Source: Thermophagus sp052400625 (GTDB lineage Bacteria; Bacteroidota; Bacteroidia; Bacteroidales; Marinilabiliaceae). From it: 64,000 bases of DNA. The notes under the pieces are model-generated. The model had not been told where the DNA came from. It saw only the letters and a list, made by a program, of their open reading frames with translations, and ran no database searches. Location of the stretch: NCBI GenBank assembly GCA_052400625.1, contig JBQTGH010000002.1; one strand, given 5' to 3'. A program made the position numbers and the translations under genes. The number at the start of each line of letters is the position of its first letter. The stretch's first letter is position 1. Below are positions 27,101 through 35,690 of this stretch, piece by piece.

Positions 27101-29646
27101 CGACGGAGGCAGGACGTGCTTTGGTTTCCATCGAATCGGGCAGTAAAATCCTTAAAACTTGGTGGGTAGACCCCCAACCCAAGGAGACCACCTTCTCTTT
27201 CGAGGCATCTCCTGAAATGGTCCCCAATATCTATGTAAACATCACTCTGATTCAACCTTTCGGACAAACTGCAAACGATCGACCCCTGCGACTATACGGA
27301 ATTATTCCCATCATGGTGAATGATCCGGACACGCGTCTGGAACCCACTCTCAAAACCTCTGTCTCCTGGCAGCCGGGCGAGGAGGCCGTCATAGAAGTCA
27401 GCGAAGCAAAAAACAGAGAAATGTCTTACGTTCTGGCAGTCGTGGATGAAGGATTACTCGACATCACCAACCACGCCACCCCCGATCCATGGGTTCGCTT
27501 CAATGCCCGTCAGGCTCTGGGGGTGAAAACATGGGACTTGTTCGATGACGTTCTAGGGGCTTTCGGAGGTAAAATAGAACAAATATTTAGTGTAGGTGGC
27601 GACCTCTCTCTCATTGGCGATAAGGGCAAAAGGACCACTCAACGGTTTGAACCCATGGTCAAATTCTTTGGGCCTTACCAATTGCGCAAGAAAGGGAAAA
27701 TGAAGCATCAGTTCAAAGTTCCGTCCTATACCGGTTCGGTAAGGGTAATGTTGATCGCAACAAACGGAAAAGCAACAGGAAGTACCGACGCCGTAGTAAC
27801 AGTGAAAAAGCCTCTTATGGTATGGGCGGCCATGCCTCGTTTAATGGGTCCTGACGAAAAACTGTCTCTGCCCGTAACCATCTTTGTCTCCGACAACAAC
27901 ATAAAAGACGTAACAGTTGCTGTTTCCGGATCCAATCACTTTTCGGTGGGAAACAATGGAAAACAAAGGGTCTCGTTTGATACGCCAGGTGAAAAAACAC
28001 TCTTTTTTGAGGTTTCCACCAATTCTGCCATCGGGGCATCTCAACTAGTTATTGAAGCCTCTGCAAAAGGTTTTAAGGATCGAATAATTAAGCAGCTGGA
28101 TATTCGGTTGCCCAACCCGCCGGTAACCCAAACTTTATTTGAAGTGATCAAACCCGGAACGACCAAAAACTTGCCTTATAACCTTCCGGGAATGAAAGGA
28201 ACAAACACGTTGAAGCTAGAGGCCGGCAACATCCCCGCCATGAACCTGGCGGAGCGCCTGAACTTCCTGATCCAATACCCACACGGATGCCTTGAACAAA
28301 TTGTTTCCGGTGCATTCCCCCAATTGTATTTAAGCAAGATCACCGATCTTAGCGATACGCTTCAGAAACAAACCCGTACAAACATTGCATCTGTCCTCGG
28401 GCGATTGGCCACCTACCAAACAACAGTGGGCGGATTGGCTTATTGGCCCGGACAGTCTCAACCCAATGATTGGGCATCCAGCTATGCCGGCCATTTCATG
28501 CTCGAAGCCGAAAAAGAAGGATATCCTGTCCAACCTCGGCTTAAAAAGGCCTGGCTCAAATGGCAAAGAGAGAGAGCTTCCCTCTGGCTGCCACGACCCG
28601 AAACACCCGCCTATCCTTCGGAACAAATGATACAAGCCTATCGTCTGTTCACTCTTGCACTGGCCGGAGAACCTGCCACTGCAGCCATGAACCGTCTGCG
28701 TCAACAGGACAACCTCATCCCGCAGGCGCGTTGGCTACTTGCTGATGCCTACGCCCTTTCCGGCATGTCTGAAGTGGCCCAAACAATCATTGATCAGGCT
28801 CCTAAGATCTCCTCAATCGATATTTTTCCTCAAACCTATGGATCTTCTTTAAGGGATAAAGCAATTTTAATTTATACGCTCAACCTTCTCAACCGTAAAG
28901 AGGAAGCTCTTCCTCTGGTACAAGAGACAGCACGCGCCCTCAGCTCTGAACATTGGTACAGCACCCAGACCACCGCCTGGTCGCTCATGAGTGTAATCGC
29001 TTTTGCCGGTAATCATACCAGGGAATCTTCGCTTCAATTCTCCTATTCTATCAATGGAGGAGAAACCATTTCTATTGGGTCGGACAAACCACTGTCGCAA
29101 CGAGACCTCCTCTTCAATTCTGTCCTAAATGGAAACATTGAGGTCTCCAACCTTTCCGATAAAGAACTCTTTGTGACTCTAATGATGAATGGAACTCCCG
29201 GTGGTATTGATACAGCCGAATGGTCAGAAAATCTCATCATTGAACGACGTTTTGTTACCCTCGACAATCAACCCGTCAATCCTCTTCGAATCGAACAGGG
29301 AACCGATATTAAATATATTGTAAGGGTGACCAATCCCGGCTCGGCAGGAGATGCCTCTCACCTTGCCTTAACCAGCATGATGCCTTCCGGATGGGAAATT
29401 CGGAATACACGCCTGGAAGGGATTCATTTAACAGACGATGATCTGCCTGACTACCGAGACATCCGCGACGACAGAGTCCTCACCTATTTCAATTTACCCG
29501 CCGGACAGAGTAAACAGTTTGTCGTGGTGGTCCATGCCGCCTTTCCCGGAACCTTCTATCTTCCACCTGTTTCGGTAGAAGATATGTACAATCACACCAT
29601 TCGAGCCAGAACCCAGGGGGCCACAACAACGGTTGTTGCACCATGA
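24127..29646 (+). CDS. Alpha-2-macroglobulin family lipoprotein with intact thioester
   Basis: An 1839-residue lipoprotein: signal MRRSFILDTLFFSLILLLGC with the lipobox Cys at residue 20. N-terminal macroglobulin (MG) domains are followed by bait-like and MG regions (KGLRGFIFGERGVWRPGDSI is the classic MG entry) and the alpha-2-macroglobulin core LAVVDEGLLDITNHATPDPW. The thioester motif CLEQ is at residues 1388-1391 (HGCLEQIVSG), followed by the alpha/alpha toroid. Bacterial members (YfhM type) are thought to trap invading proteases by covalent linkage. In many genomes a penicillin-binding protein 1C gene follows; none is present here. It stands alone on its strand. Confidence 0.93.
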   Translation: MRRSFILDTLFFSLILLLGCQTSEKAPHSPFHPAISAFTSGQISVQSPIMIELASPVPQALAGELVPDKVISFSPSIKGSATWSDNRTILFKPSGMLPSGQSFKCEVNLPRLLPDEDESFFFTFQTIPQNVWITTELLGPKSVNDNKQYEAIFNVVLADAADNKMVERFINIDLEGKKLTPNWTHIDGRNHRLAVDGIDRKKKEQTLTVTVEKGELSSQQKKQHSVIIPSIDTFKILSARFSASPRKIISVTFSDPVDPAQNISGLFRLSDQDLNWSIDKNIVELYPDENMAGEQTLVISPDIKSLSGQKLNGRGEFTFSFSTDKPAVEIIGDGTIIPGSDGWFLPFRAVSLKAVRIRIIKIYEHNIGHFLQINRLNGENQLKRAGRLVHKQTILLDTDPTRNLLNWNTFSLDLSRFIQPDPGAIYRVELGFKKSDAILPCNDNTETSKGDTDPQDPEEGFWDDADNYYAVYPYYYGPNYRWTERNDPCSESYYTRERWVARNVLASNLGLMVKAGTNRQLLVTATDLITAGPLQKVDIDVFNLQMVKIGGGTTGKDGQVWVETEGIPFLLVAKQGKQRGYLRLDEGQALPNDRFDVSGEAVKKGLRGFIFGERGVWRPGDSIFISFMPLESEPGTLPAGHPVTFELTDPRGRLVHRQTQAQPNNRLYTFRTKTDNDSPTGFWLARILVGGITFEKSLRIETFRPNRLKVQLITPDGILNSGTTSKFKINSAWLHGSPAKGLKTDVHLHLRKAKTLFENYNDFLFDDPTRTVNESELTIFEGTLDAKGQTDFEYQIPRINRAPGMLNGIFSMRVFEKSGAFSVGSKPVIISPYEIYTGIRPPKGDERGMLLTDQDHKIEVVTLDEMGQSVGQQQLQYTIYKINWRWWWEKTDEDLGRYISSNSRNIIARGTVTTNSNGTGHFNFRINQPDWGRYLIRLINPASGHSTAATIQVDWPGWARESRGGDGASQLLFSADKSAYQVGEQITVTFPSTEAGRALVSIESGSKILKTWWVDPQPKETTFSFEASPEMVPNIYVNITLIQPFGQTANDRPLRLYGIIPIMVNDPDTRLEPTLKTSVSWQPGEEAVIEVSEAKNREMSYVLAVVDEGLLDITNHATPDPWVRFNARQALGVKTWDLFDDVLGAFGGKIEQIFSVGGDLSLIGDKGKRTTQRFEPMVKFFGPYQLRKKGKMKHQFKVPSYTGSVRVMLIATNGKATGSTDAVVTVKKPLMVWAAMPRLMGPDEKLSLPVTIFVSDNNIKDVTVAVSGSNHFSVGNNGKQRVSFDTPGEKTLFFEVSTNSAIGASQLVIEASAKGFKDRIIKQLDIRLPNPPVTQTLFEVIKPGTTKNLPYNLPGMKGTNTLKLEAGNIPAMNLAERLNFLIQYPHGCLEQIVSGAFPQLYLSKITDLSDTLQKQTRTNIASVLGRLATYQTTVGGLAYWPGQSQPNDWASSYAGHFMLEAEKEGYPVQPRLKKAWLKWQRERASLWLPRPETPAYPSEQMIQAYRLFTLALAGEPATAAMNRLRQQDNLIPQARWLLADAYALSGMSEVAQTIIDQAPKISSIDIFPQTYGSSLRDKAILIYTLNLLNRKEEALPLVQETARALSSEHWYSTQTTAWSLMSVIAFAGNHTRESSLQFSYSINGGETISIGSDKPLSQRDLLFNSVLNGNIEVSNLSDKELFVTLMMNGTPGGIDTAEWSENLIIERRFVTLDNQPVNPLRIEQGTDIKYIVRVTNPGSAGDASHLALTSMMPSGWEIRNTRLEGIHLTDDDLPDYRDIRDDRVLTYFNLPAGQSKQFVVVVHAAFPGTFYLPPVSVEDMYNHTIRARTQGATTTVVAP

Positions 29647-30140
29647 CAAAAATCATAAAAATATAATCTTTACTCAAAAAAAAAGGTTCAACAATATATC
29701 TCATAGGGTCGTAGGTGGAAAATTCCACCTACCCCTTTATACTTTTTTCTATCTTTGAGAAGGTTAGAAGGGTTTTTTGTCGAAAAATGGAATGTTGGAA
29801 AAGTCTGCCCGGGATTAATTGAAAATGGCGAAGCTTTCCACACCCAATGTCCCAACTATTCGGGAATAAGAATAGGTTTTCACTCCGCCGTGCCAATCCC
29901 ATTCGGCCAATCAATCAAACGAAGTTTTAATCGACACAAACGAGCATGGCAACAAGGCTTTCCACATTTAATAAAAACAAGTGCCTATTAAAGCCATGCG
30001 AGTTCCTTCAGACCAATGAATTAACCTAATTTTATACGGATGAAACGAGCATGGCGGCTTTTGCCACAAAAGGACATGTATAAATTTGATTCAGACATGC
30101 GAGTTCCATTCGACCAATGACTTAAATAAATTATATACGA
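29647..30140. other. Intergenic region with hairpin and tandem repeat
   Basis: A perfect 10-bp palindrome at 29711-29732 (GTAGGTGGAA/TTCCACCTAC) lies 65 bases after the alpha-2-macroglobulin stop and may terminate it. From about 29889 the region is filled by three diverged copies of a roughly 100-base repeat. A 78-residue ORF across this stretch is not protein-like. Confidence 0.6.
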
Positions 30141-30147
30141 ATGAAAT
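29889..30147 (+). repeat. Three tandem, diverged copies of a dispersed repeat
   Basis: Copies begin at 29889, 29995 and 30096 (spacing 106 and 101 bases). Shared words include CATGCGAGTTCC, ACCAATGA, TTATACG and ATGAAACGAGCATGG. The third copy runs into the start codon of the TatD gene at 30141. Further copies lie at 1633 and 58608. Confidence 0.7.
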
Positions 30148-30812
30148 ACATAAATTTTCATACCCACTTCCCTCCTGCCGATACCGAACCGGAAATTGCT
30201 ATTGTCAGTTGTGTGGCGCCCGAACCTTTGCAGCAATGTCCCTCCAATATCTGGTTGTCCTATGGTATCCATCCTTGGTACATTCACAACACCGACACAA
30301 AGAATCTGCTTGAGAAAGTGAAAGAGACCGCCCATAACGAGCAAGTAATTGCCATTGGAGAAGCAGGACTGGATAAAGTAAAAGGTCCGGCACTGGAACT
30401 TCAGAAACAGATTTTCTGTCAACAAATCGACATCTCCGAAACTTTTAAGAAACCCCTGATCATTCACTCCGTAAAAGCCAACAACGAAGTGCTGAGCTTA
30501 CGAAAAAAACGGAAACCTCAGCAACCTTGGATTATTCATGGATTCAACGGAAATAACATGGAGATGGAACAATTAATTAGGGAAGGCTTTTACCTCTCCT
30601 TCGGTCCCAGAATCCTTTACCCCGACAGTAAAGCTGCTGAGTCACTGAGAGACATTCCTATTGATCGTCTCTTTTTGGAAACCGACCATACCAATAAATC
30701 TATTTCAGCCATCTACATCAGAGCTGCTGAGATCAGAGGGACGTCGGTTAAAAAGTTGGAACATGCTATTAAGAATAATTTCAAACACCTTTTTGGAGAC
30801 ATAGTTGAATAG
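30141..30812 (+). CDS. TatD family hydrolase (metal-dependent nuclease)
   Basis: A 223-residue TIM-barrel metalloenzyme. It begins MKYINFHTHFPPADTEPEIA, giving the HxH metal pair, and has AIGEAGLDKVKGPALELQKQ (the conserved Glu), KPLIIHSVKANNEVLSL and WIIHGFNGNN (His ligands) and LFLETDHTNKSIS (the final Asp). It is somewhat short for the family (about 260). TatD enzymes act as 3'-5' exo- or endonucleases on DNA. Its stop overlaps the leader of the next gene, so the two are probably co-transcribed. The start ATG lies within a repeat copy. Confidence 0.88.
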   Translation: MKYINFHTHFPPADTEPEIAIVSCVAPEPLQQCPSNIWLSYGIHPWYIHNTDTKNLLEKVKETAHNEQVIAIGEAGLDKVKGPALELQKQIFCQQIDISETFKKPLIIHSVKANNEVLSLRKKRKPQQPWIIHGFNGNNMEMEQLIREGFYLSFGPRILYPDSKAAESLRDIPIDRLFLETDHTNKSISAIYIRAAEIRGTSVKKLEHAIKNNFKHLFGDIVE

Positions 30813-30819
30813 ATTTTTT

Positions 30820-31572
30820 ATGGAGTGGTTGGAACGTACCGAACTGATAATTGGAAAAGACAATCTTAAAAAACTGGAACAATCTCACGTACTAGTAGCC
30901 GGCCTGGGAGGCGTGGGATCCTGGTGTGCAGAAATGCTGGCCCGCTCCGGCATCGGACAACTCACCCTGATCGACGGAGACGTGGTGATGCCTTCCAATC
31001 GCAACCGACAACTGCCGGCTCTGGTCTCCACTCAAGGCATCGCCAAAACTGAGGTGATGGCGGCCCGCCTGCGAGACATCAATCCCGACATCATCCTTCA
31101 TCTGCTTCCTCACTTTCATACGGGGGATGATTTTAATGTGCTGATGAATCAATCCTTCGATTATGTGGTGGATGCCATAGACTCGCTCCATCCCAAAGTG
31201 TCACTTATTGTTGCGGCCATGCGCCAAAATCACCGTTTAATCTCCTCTATGGGTGCCGGAGGTAAAATCAATCCAGATAAGGTTCAAATTGCCGACATCA
31301 GCCGGTCATACCAATGTAAGCTGGCACGTATGGTTCGTAAACGGCTCACCAAGTTTAATATCAAAAAAGGGTTTGACGTAGTGTTCAGCCCCGAGCCCGT
31401 TCCAAAGTCGGCCGTGGTATTCACTCAAGCGGAACGAAACAAAAAAACAACAGTAGGAACCATCTCTTACATGCCGGCACTGTTTGGGCTTATGGCGGCC
31501 TCTAAAGTGATCAGAGATCTAACAGAAAAAAATCTGCAAAATGCTTCTGCTCATTCGGAGGTTTTCTCTTGA
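30820..31572 (+). CDS. tcdA: tRNA threonylcarbamoyladenosine dehydratase (TcdA/ThiF-like E1)
   Basis: About 250 residues from ATG 30820 (MEWLERTELIIGKDNLKKLE). The E1-like nucleotide site is clear: VLVAGLGGVGSWCAEMLARS near residue 30, LIDGDVVMPSNRNRQLPALV, and DYVVDAIDSLHPKVSLI. It lacks a UBA-type catalytic Cys domain, as TcdA proteins do. TcdA cyclises t6A to ct6A in ANN-decoding tRNAs. A TTG at 30805 would add five residues and overlap tatD; ATG 30820 is preferred. Confidence 0.88.
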   Translation: MEWLERTELIIGKDNLKKLEQSHVLVAGLGGVGSWCAEMLARSGIGQLTLIDGDVVMPSNRNRQLPALVSTQGIAKTEVMAARLRDINPDIILHLLPHFHTGDDFNVLMNQSFDYVVDAIDSLHPKVSLIVAAMRQNHRLISSMGAGGKINPDKVQIADISRSYQCKLARMVRKRLTKFNIKKGFDVVFSPEPVPKSAVVFTQAERNKKTTVGTISYMPALFGLMAASKVIRDLTEKNLQNASAHSEVFS

Positions 31573-31749
31573 ATATTTAGTTATTGCCCGTCAATCCTGT
31601 TTCCATTCGTATGGAGTTAATTAAAGGGATTGATCGGACGGAACTTCGCATGATATAAAGTTTGCTACCTACTCTTTGGTGATCCTCCCTACTGAGTATG
31701 CTCATTTCAGGCTCCGTTTATTCTGCCTCTTTTTTTGTTTCTTTGCAAC

Positions 31750-32514
31750 ATGATAGAATCAATAATAAACCCTTTACATACCGACTGGACGACCTGGTTG
31801 GCCACTTTAGTCAGCGCATTGCTGGTGGGGTTGTCCAAAAGTGGGCTGAAAGGCATTGCCATGGTCACCATCCCTTTACTGGCCCATTTTTACGGGGGCA
31901 TGGCATCAGCAGGGCTACTGGTAACCTTTCTGGTTTTTGGCGACTTGTTTGCCATCCGCTACTATTACAAAAATTTGAGGTGGGAACATATTAAAAAACT
32001 TTACCCCTATGCATTGGCAGGCATTATTCTGGCGTTGATAGTGGGCGAAATGATCACCGACAATCAGTTCCGCAATGTCATTGGCATTTCTGTTCTGGCA
32101 TGTCTGGCTTTAATCTTTTACCGTGACTACTCAGGTGGCCCGGATGGGTTTACCCGCAAAAACTGGTTTGCCCGCATCTTGGGTGTTACGGGTGGTTTTG
32201 CCACCATGATCGGCAATGCCGCCGGCCCTATCTTTAACCTCTATCTCCTGTCGATGCGCCTGCCAAAAAATAGTTTTATTGCTACCGGAGCAGTATTCTA
32301 TTTGAGCATGAACCTGCTTAAAATTCCACTTCATTTCTTTGTGTGGAAATCCATTTCAATGGAAACCTTTCAGCTGAATTTTGTGATGTTGCCCGCCGTA
32401 TGGATCGGTTCCGTTACCGGTAAATATCTGGTACGCTTCATCCCCGAACGAGAATTCAGAATTTTTGTCACCGTGGTTATTGCAGCCTCGGCCCTCCTGC
32501 TCTTCTTCAAATAG
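31750..32514 (+). CDS. TauE/SafE family anion exporter
   Basis: About 254 residues from ATG 31750 with eight predicted spans and the two-repeat TauE/SafE layout: ATLVSALLVGLSKSGLKGIA in repeat one and GVTGGFATMIGNAAGPIFNL in repeat two. Family members export sulfite, sulfoacetate or related anions through the inner membrane. The nearby DoxD-DoxA gene (34386-35417) handles thiosulfate in other organisms, so a link to sulfur anions is possible but unproven. A second, partial member lies at the right edge of the window. Confidence 0.85.
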   Translation: MIESIINPLHTDWTTWLATLVSALLVGLSKSGLKGIAMVTIPLLAHFYGGMASAGLLVTFLVFGDLFAIRYYYKNLRWEHIKKLYPYALAGIILALIVGEMITDNQFRNVIGISVLACLALIFYRDYSGGPDGFTRKNWFARILGVTGGFATMIGNAAGPIFNLYLLSMRLPKNSFIATGAVFYLSMNLLKIPLHFFVWKSISMETFQLNFVMLPAVWIGSVTGKYLVRFIPEREFRIFVTVVIAASALLLFFK

Positions 32515-32610
32515 AAGTGGAAGCGGCCATTGCTTTTCCCACGCCAAACTCATTTCACCGCACATAAAGCAATCAAAATAATTGGTGCATTCTATCTCCC
32601 ATTACCATGA

Positions 32611-32695
32611 GACTAGGTTTCCCCCTCTTATGGGAAACAGATTCCCCCGGTAATGGGAAACGAATTCCCCCGGCAATGGGAAATGAATTCCCTTG
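32611..32695. repeat. 23-bp tandem array with palindromic cores
   Basis: Four units with exact 23-base spacing: the core TTTCCCCC/ATTCCC recurs at 32618, 32641, 32664 and 32687. Units two to four read TGGGAAA, 3 variable bases, ATTCCCCCGG, so each holds the inverted pair GGGAA/TTCCC. It lies between convergent genes. Confidence 0.85.
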
Positions 32696-32785
32696 TCCTT
32701 AGAAATTCTTTTCAACAATATAAAACGGGATTGCGCTCTCTTGAATGGGTGCCCTCTGTCTTTTTCCAACAAAGATGAGACAACA

Positions 32786-33154
32786 TCAATAACTACCTTT
32801 GGTTTTTTTAACCCACTGACGTAAAAAATGATCCACACCTAATAATCCCAAAATGAGAAAAGCTATGTAAAAGTAGAACAAGAAGAAATCTTTGTTTTTC
32901 AGAGAAAAGAAATTAAAAGATATGAGTTCACCAACATTAAATGAGTAGAGCTCTTTTAATAAGAAAAAGATGCCTGCCAACATCCCCAAAGAGATAATAC
33001 TTATCAGCAGCAGATTAAGAACATAACTACGTCGTTCCTTCCTCCTGGCTTCAATAAATACCTTTTCCATCACCCTTGCCTCAAACCCTGCCGGTAAAGT
33101 CTCAACCTGATTTTTCAGGGCCTGTTCTATTGCTTTATCCTTCTTCATCTCCAT
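32786..33154 (-). CDS. Probable anti-sigma factor, two membrane spans
   Basis: A 122-residue protein, with ATG 33154 or 33148 as start, overlapping the end of the sigma factor gene by up to 20 bases. A short cytosolic N-terminal part (KKDKAIEQALKNQVETLPAG, then FEARVMEKVFIEARRKERRS) precedes two spans (YVLNLLLISIISLGMLAGIF and FFLFYFYIAFLILGLLGVDH). The order sigma-then-this gene and the topology are those of small anti-sigma factors that sequester an ECF sigma at the membrane. No zinc-binding HxxxCxxC motif is present. Function is inferred from context. Confidence 0.6.
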   Translation of the reverse strand: MEMKKDKAIEQALKNQVETLPAGFEARVMEKVFIEARRKERRSYVLNLLLISIISLGMLAGIFFLLKELYSFNVGELISFNFFSLKNKDFFLFYFYIAFLILGLLGVDHFLRQWVKKTKGSY

Positions 33155-33698
33155 ATTTATTGATTAAGGCTACCACTTTTTTGCGGATGCGGTATAACTT
33201 TACTTTGACATTATCGGTGGTGTAGCCGGTTATTTCCGCCACATCGGCAACCGGTTTGTCCTCGAAATAATACAACGACAAAAATAATCTTTCTTCGGGA
33301 TTTAATTCCCCTATTGCTTTTTCGAGCTGTGCAATCAGATGTTCATTCTGCTCCTTATTCAGCAGCTCATCAACCGATTCATCCGGAATAGATGCAAACA
33401 GTCGGTCATCATCCACCGAAACGACAATTTTTCTTTTGCGAGCATGCGAGATGGCCGAATTCCAGGCTATGCGATAAATCCATGTTGACAGTTTTGATTG
33501 TCCTCTGAAGGTGTTCAGCTTTTTATAAACTTTCAGGAATACATCCTGAGTCAACTCCTCCGCTTCTTCTTTGGATGAGACAATCTGGACAATTAATGAA
33601 AAAACCGGCTTCTGATAATACCTGACGATGGATGAAAATGCCTGCACATCTCCTTCCAGAACCCGTTTTATCACGATTGTCTCATTCGTTTCTTCCAT
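33135..33698 (-). CDS. ECF-type sigma factor (sigma-70 family)
   Basis: A 187-residue sigma factor. Region 2 is seen in VRYYQKPVFSLIVQIVSSKE, AEELTQDVFLKVYKKLNTFR and STWIYRIAWNSAISHARKRK. Region 4 holds IGELNPEERLFLSLYYFEDK and VADVAEITGYTTDNVKVKLY, the helix-turn-helix for the -35 element. It would redirect RNA polymerase to a small regulon, possibly including the divergent DUF6249 gene. It is followed by its probable membrane anti-sigma factor with overlapping ends. Confidence 0.92.
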   Translation of the reverse strand: MEETNETIVIKRVLEGDVQAFSSIVRYYQKPVFSLIVQIVSSKEEAEELTQDVFLKVYKKLNTFRGQSKLSTWIYRIAWNSAISHARKRKIVVSVDDDRLFASIPDESVDELLNKEQNEHLIAQLEKAIGELNPEERLFLSLYYFEDKPVADVAEITGYTTDNVKVKLYRIRKKVVALINKYGDEEG

Positions 33699-33843
33699 CT
33701 TGCTTTTTTTGACGCATCCAATGGCTTTTGGTTACAGAAACCACATAAAAGCTTTTTCATCCCATTCCGGTTGTAACCAATCGATGTTACCGGCGTCAAA
33801 ACGGGCAAAGAATCGATTTATTCACTTTTAATCTTATGCTATT

Positions 33844-34245
33844 ATGGATTTTATTATGATTCCTTTGATTGTGGGAATGATCACCCTGGGCATTTACAAA
33901 TTGTTCGAACTGTTTGTACGACGGAAAGAACGTTTAAAGATCATTGATAAAATGGATGGTAACTTCAATGCCGAGTTATGGCAGAAAAATTACCTGTCTA
34001 CCGTCCCGCACAACCATTCTTATAACACGCTGAAAATTGCCTGTCTGCTTTTGGGTGTTGGCTTAGGATTGTTGACCGGATTTTATATTCTGGGCTCCTG
34101 GGGCAATGATATTCTATTCAATGATTCATGGCAGGCAAGAGAAACGAAAAGCATTGTTTATGGTGCTACCGTTCTCCTCTTTGGCGGCTTGGGGTTATTA
34201 ATTGCTTTTTTATTGGAGCAGCGCAACGAAAAAAACAAGAAGTAA
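33844..34245 (+). CDS. DUF6249-like membrane protein
   Basis: A 133-residue protein with an N-terminal span (MDFIMIPLIVGMITLGIYKL), a basic linker FELFVRRKERLKIIDKMD, and two C-terminal spans (LGVGLGLLTGFYILGSW; VLLFGGLGLLIAFLLEQRNE). It resembles the DUF6249 family that often sits beside ECF sigma/anti-sigma genes in Bacteroidota, as here (divergent, 145 bases apart). Function is unknown; a target or accessory of the sigma system is plausible. Confidence 0.65.
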   Translation: MDFIMIPLIVGMITLGIYKLFELFVRRKERLKIIDKMDGNFNAELWQKNYLSTVPHNHSYNTLKIACLLLGVGLGLLTGFYILGSWGNDILFNDSWQARETKSIVYGATVLLFGGLGLLIAFLLEQRNEKNKK

Positions 34246-34264
34246 AGAGACCCTTACAAAATAA

Positions 34265-34310
34265 ATCTTACCGGGCTTCCGGCATCATAGAGAAGACCCG
34301 GTAAGATAAT
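34265..34310. terminator. Terminator hairpin between convergent genes
   Basis: An 11-bp perfect stem (ATCTTACCGGG at 34265-34275 with its complement at 34297-34307), plus CTTC/GAAG pairing inside. It lies 20 bases after the DUF6249 stop and could act in both directions. Confidence 0.7.
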
Positions 34311-34385
34311 TGTTTGAACTAACTCCCGGACGCATAAAAACAAAAAACGTTGCGCGGGATATTTTTCCACGAACCGCAGGCAACC

Positions 34386-35417
34386 TTATATTTCTGTTTC
34401 ACGACTCCATTCAATCCCGCTAATATCGGTCAAGACCACTCTGTATTTGCCTTCCGGCACCTCCTTCAGCCGGGAATCCTTAATGGTCAGGATGGCTCTC
34501 GCTCCAAGAGGAATAATGAGACTGTGTTTCCCCGGCTTCACTTTGGTGACATATTGATTGGTGATACTCTCTTCCGGAAACGAAGCTAATGCATCGCCAT
34601 CCAGCTTCAACACCACTTCTCCGTTTTCATCTTCCAACCTGATGCCGATCAGAAAGGATCCGTAAACATCCACCCCTTGCGAGCGGAAAACCTCAAAAGA
34701 AAGGGTATTCGCCTCTATCTTTGCATTCGCAATTTCAACCAGGGGTTTCACCGATTTATTATGCAACGAACCCCATACTCCCCCATGAAAGTACTGATTG
34801 GTAAAAAGCGTAATGAATATAATTACCAGAGATCCCGTAAGAACCATTTTGCTCAGCAAGGAATGGTTTAAGGGCAGCGAGCCGGACCCTAACCACTTAA
34901 ACCACCTTTGGCTGCCAATTCCCGGCTTGTTTTTCAGCAGCCAATAATCCAGGGAATATTTGTCACTTCCGGTGAAAAAGATGGTAAAGCCGGCAGCTAT
35001 GCCCAATACCCCAATCTGCCATTCGTCCAGGCAGGTGGTGCCAAGCCACCCCGATCCCATTAAAATGCCGGTGGCCAGACTCAAAACACCGATACTCATC
35101 AAGCGCGTCAGGATGCCAAACATAAAAAGCAACCCTACCACCCCTTCAATAACTGTAAAAACGACCATGGCCCACCACAACAGGTCGGGATGCGTCACCA
35201 GATATTCGATGATCGGCTTTATCCCCAATGCATTGGGCAAAAAATGGTTAAACTTCTCCCCGATATACCCTGCCGCTTCAGGGTTTAATTTGTCCGCCAA
35301 AATCAATCTTCTCCAAAAGGCTGAGAAATAGGTCCACCCTACCACCAGTCGTAAGGCCAGGATATACAAACCTCCGTTTTCGTTCAATGGTTGATTTTTA
35401 TTGGTATTCATACTCAT
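34386..35417 (-). CDS. DoxD-DoxA fusion (thiosulfate:quinone oxidoreductase-like)
   Basis: A 343-residue protein. The N-terminal half is a DoxD-like membrane domain with four to five spans (LRLVVGWTYFSAFWRRLILA; LLWWAMVVFTVIEGVVGLLF; WQIGVLGIAAGFTIFFTGSD). A further span at about residue 205 leads to a periplasmic DoxA-like beta domain (QGVDVYGSFLIGIRLEDENG to the C terminus). In Acidianus the DoxD and DoxA subunits oxidise thiosulfate to tetrathionate and pass electrons to quinone. Fused forms are common in Bacteroidota, where activity is untested. A lipoprotein gene precedes it on the same strand. Confidence 0.82.
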   Translation of the reverse strand: MSMNTNKNQPLNENGGLYILALRLVVGWTYFSAFWRRLILADKLNPEAAGYIGEKFNHFLPNALGIKPIIEYLVTHPDLLWWAMVVFTVIEGVVGLLFMFGILTRLMSIGVLSLATGILMGSGWLGTTCLDEWQIGVLGIAAGFTIFFTGSDKYSLDYWLLKNKPGIGSQRWFKWLGSGSLPLNHSLLSKMVLTGSLVIIFITLFTNQYFHGGVWGSLHNKSVKPLVEIANAKIEANTLSFEVFRSQGVDVYGSFLIGIRLEDENGEVVLKLDGDALASFPEESITNQYVTKVKPGKHSLIIPLGARAILTIKDSRLKEVPEGKYRVVLTDISGIEWSRETEI

Positions 35418-35690
35418 AATAGTTTGATTGTGTCAACGCTTTTTTCGAAACTGAACGTCCTCCCTATGGCAACAAGTCTTAGGGAAACAGCTTCGATTCA
35501 ATTATTTAAAGCATTCTAAAACAAAAAGATTACACTTGAAGTCACAACTTAATTATTCTTGATAAATTGGGAAATAGCACCTGCTGAAACGCCTCCATCA
35601 GATATCCTCTTTCCACGCCCGGAAACCACCGATATCTACCACCTATTAAAGGCTGGCTGCAGGCCCATTAAATGGTCGTGAAGAGAAGGA

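Noticed and set aside
29755..29991. 78-residue ORF after the alpha-2-macroglobulin gene
   Set aside because: It runs into the tandem repeat unit and lacks protein-like composition or recognisable motifs.
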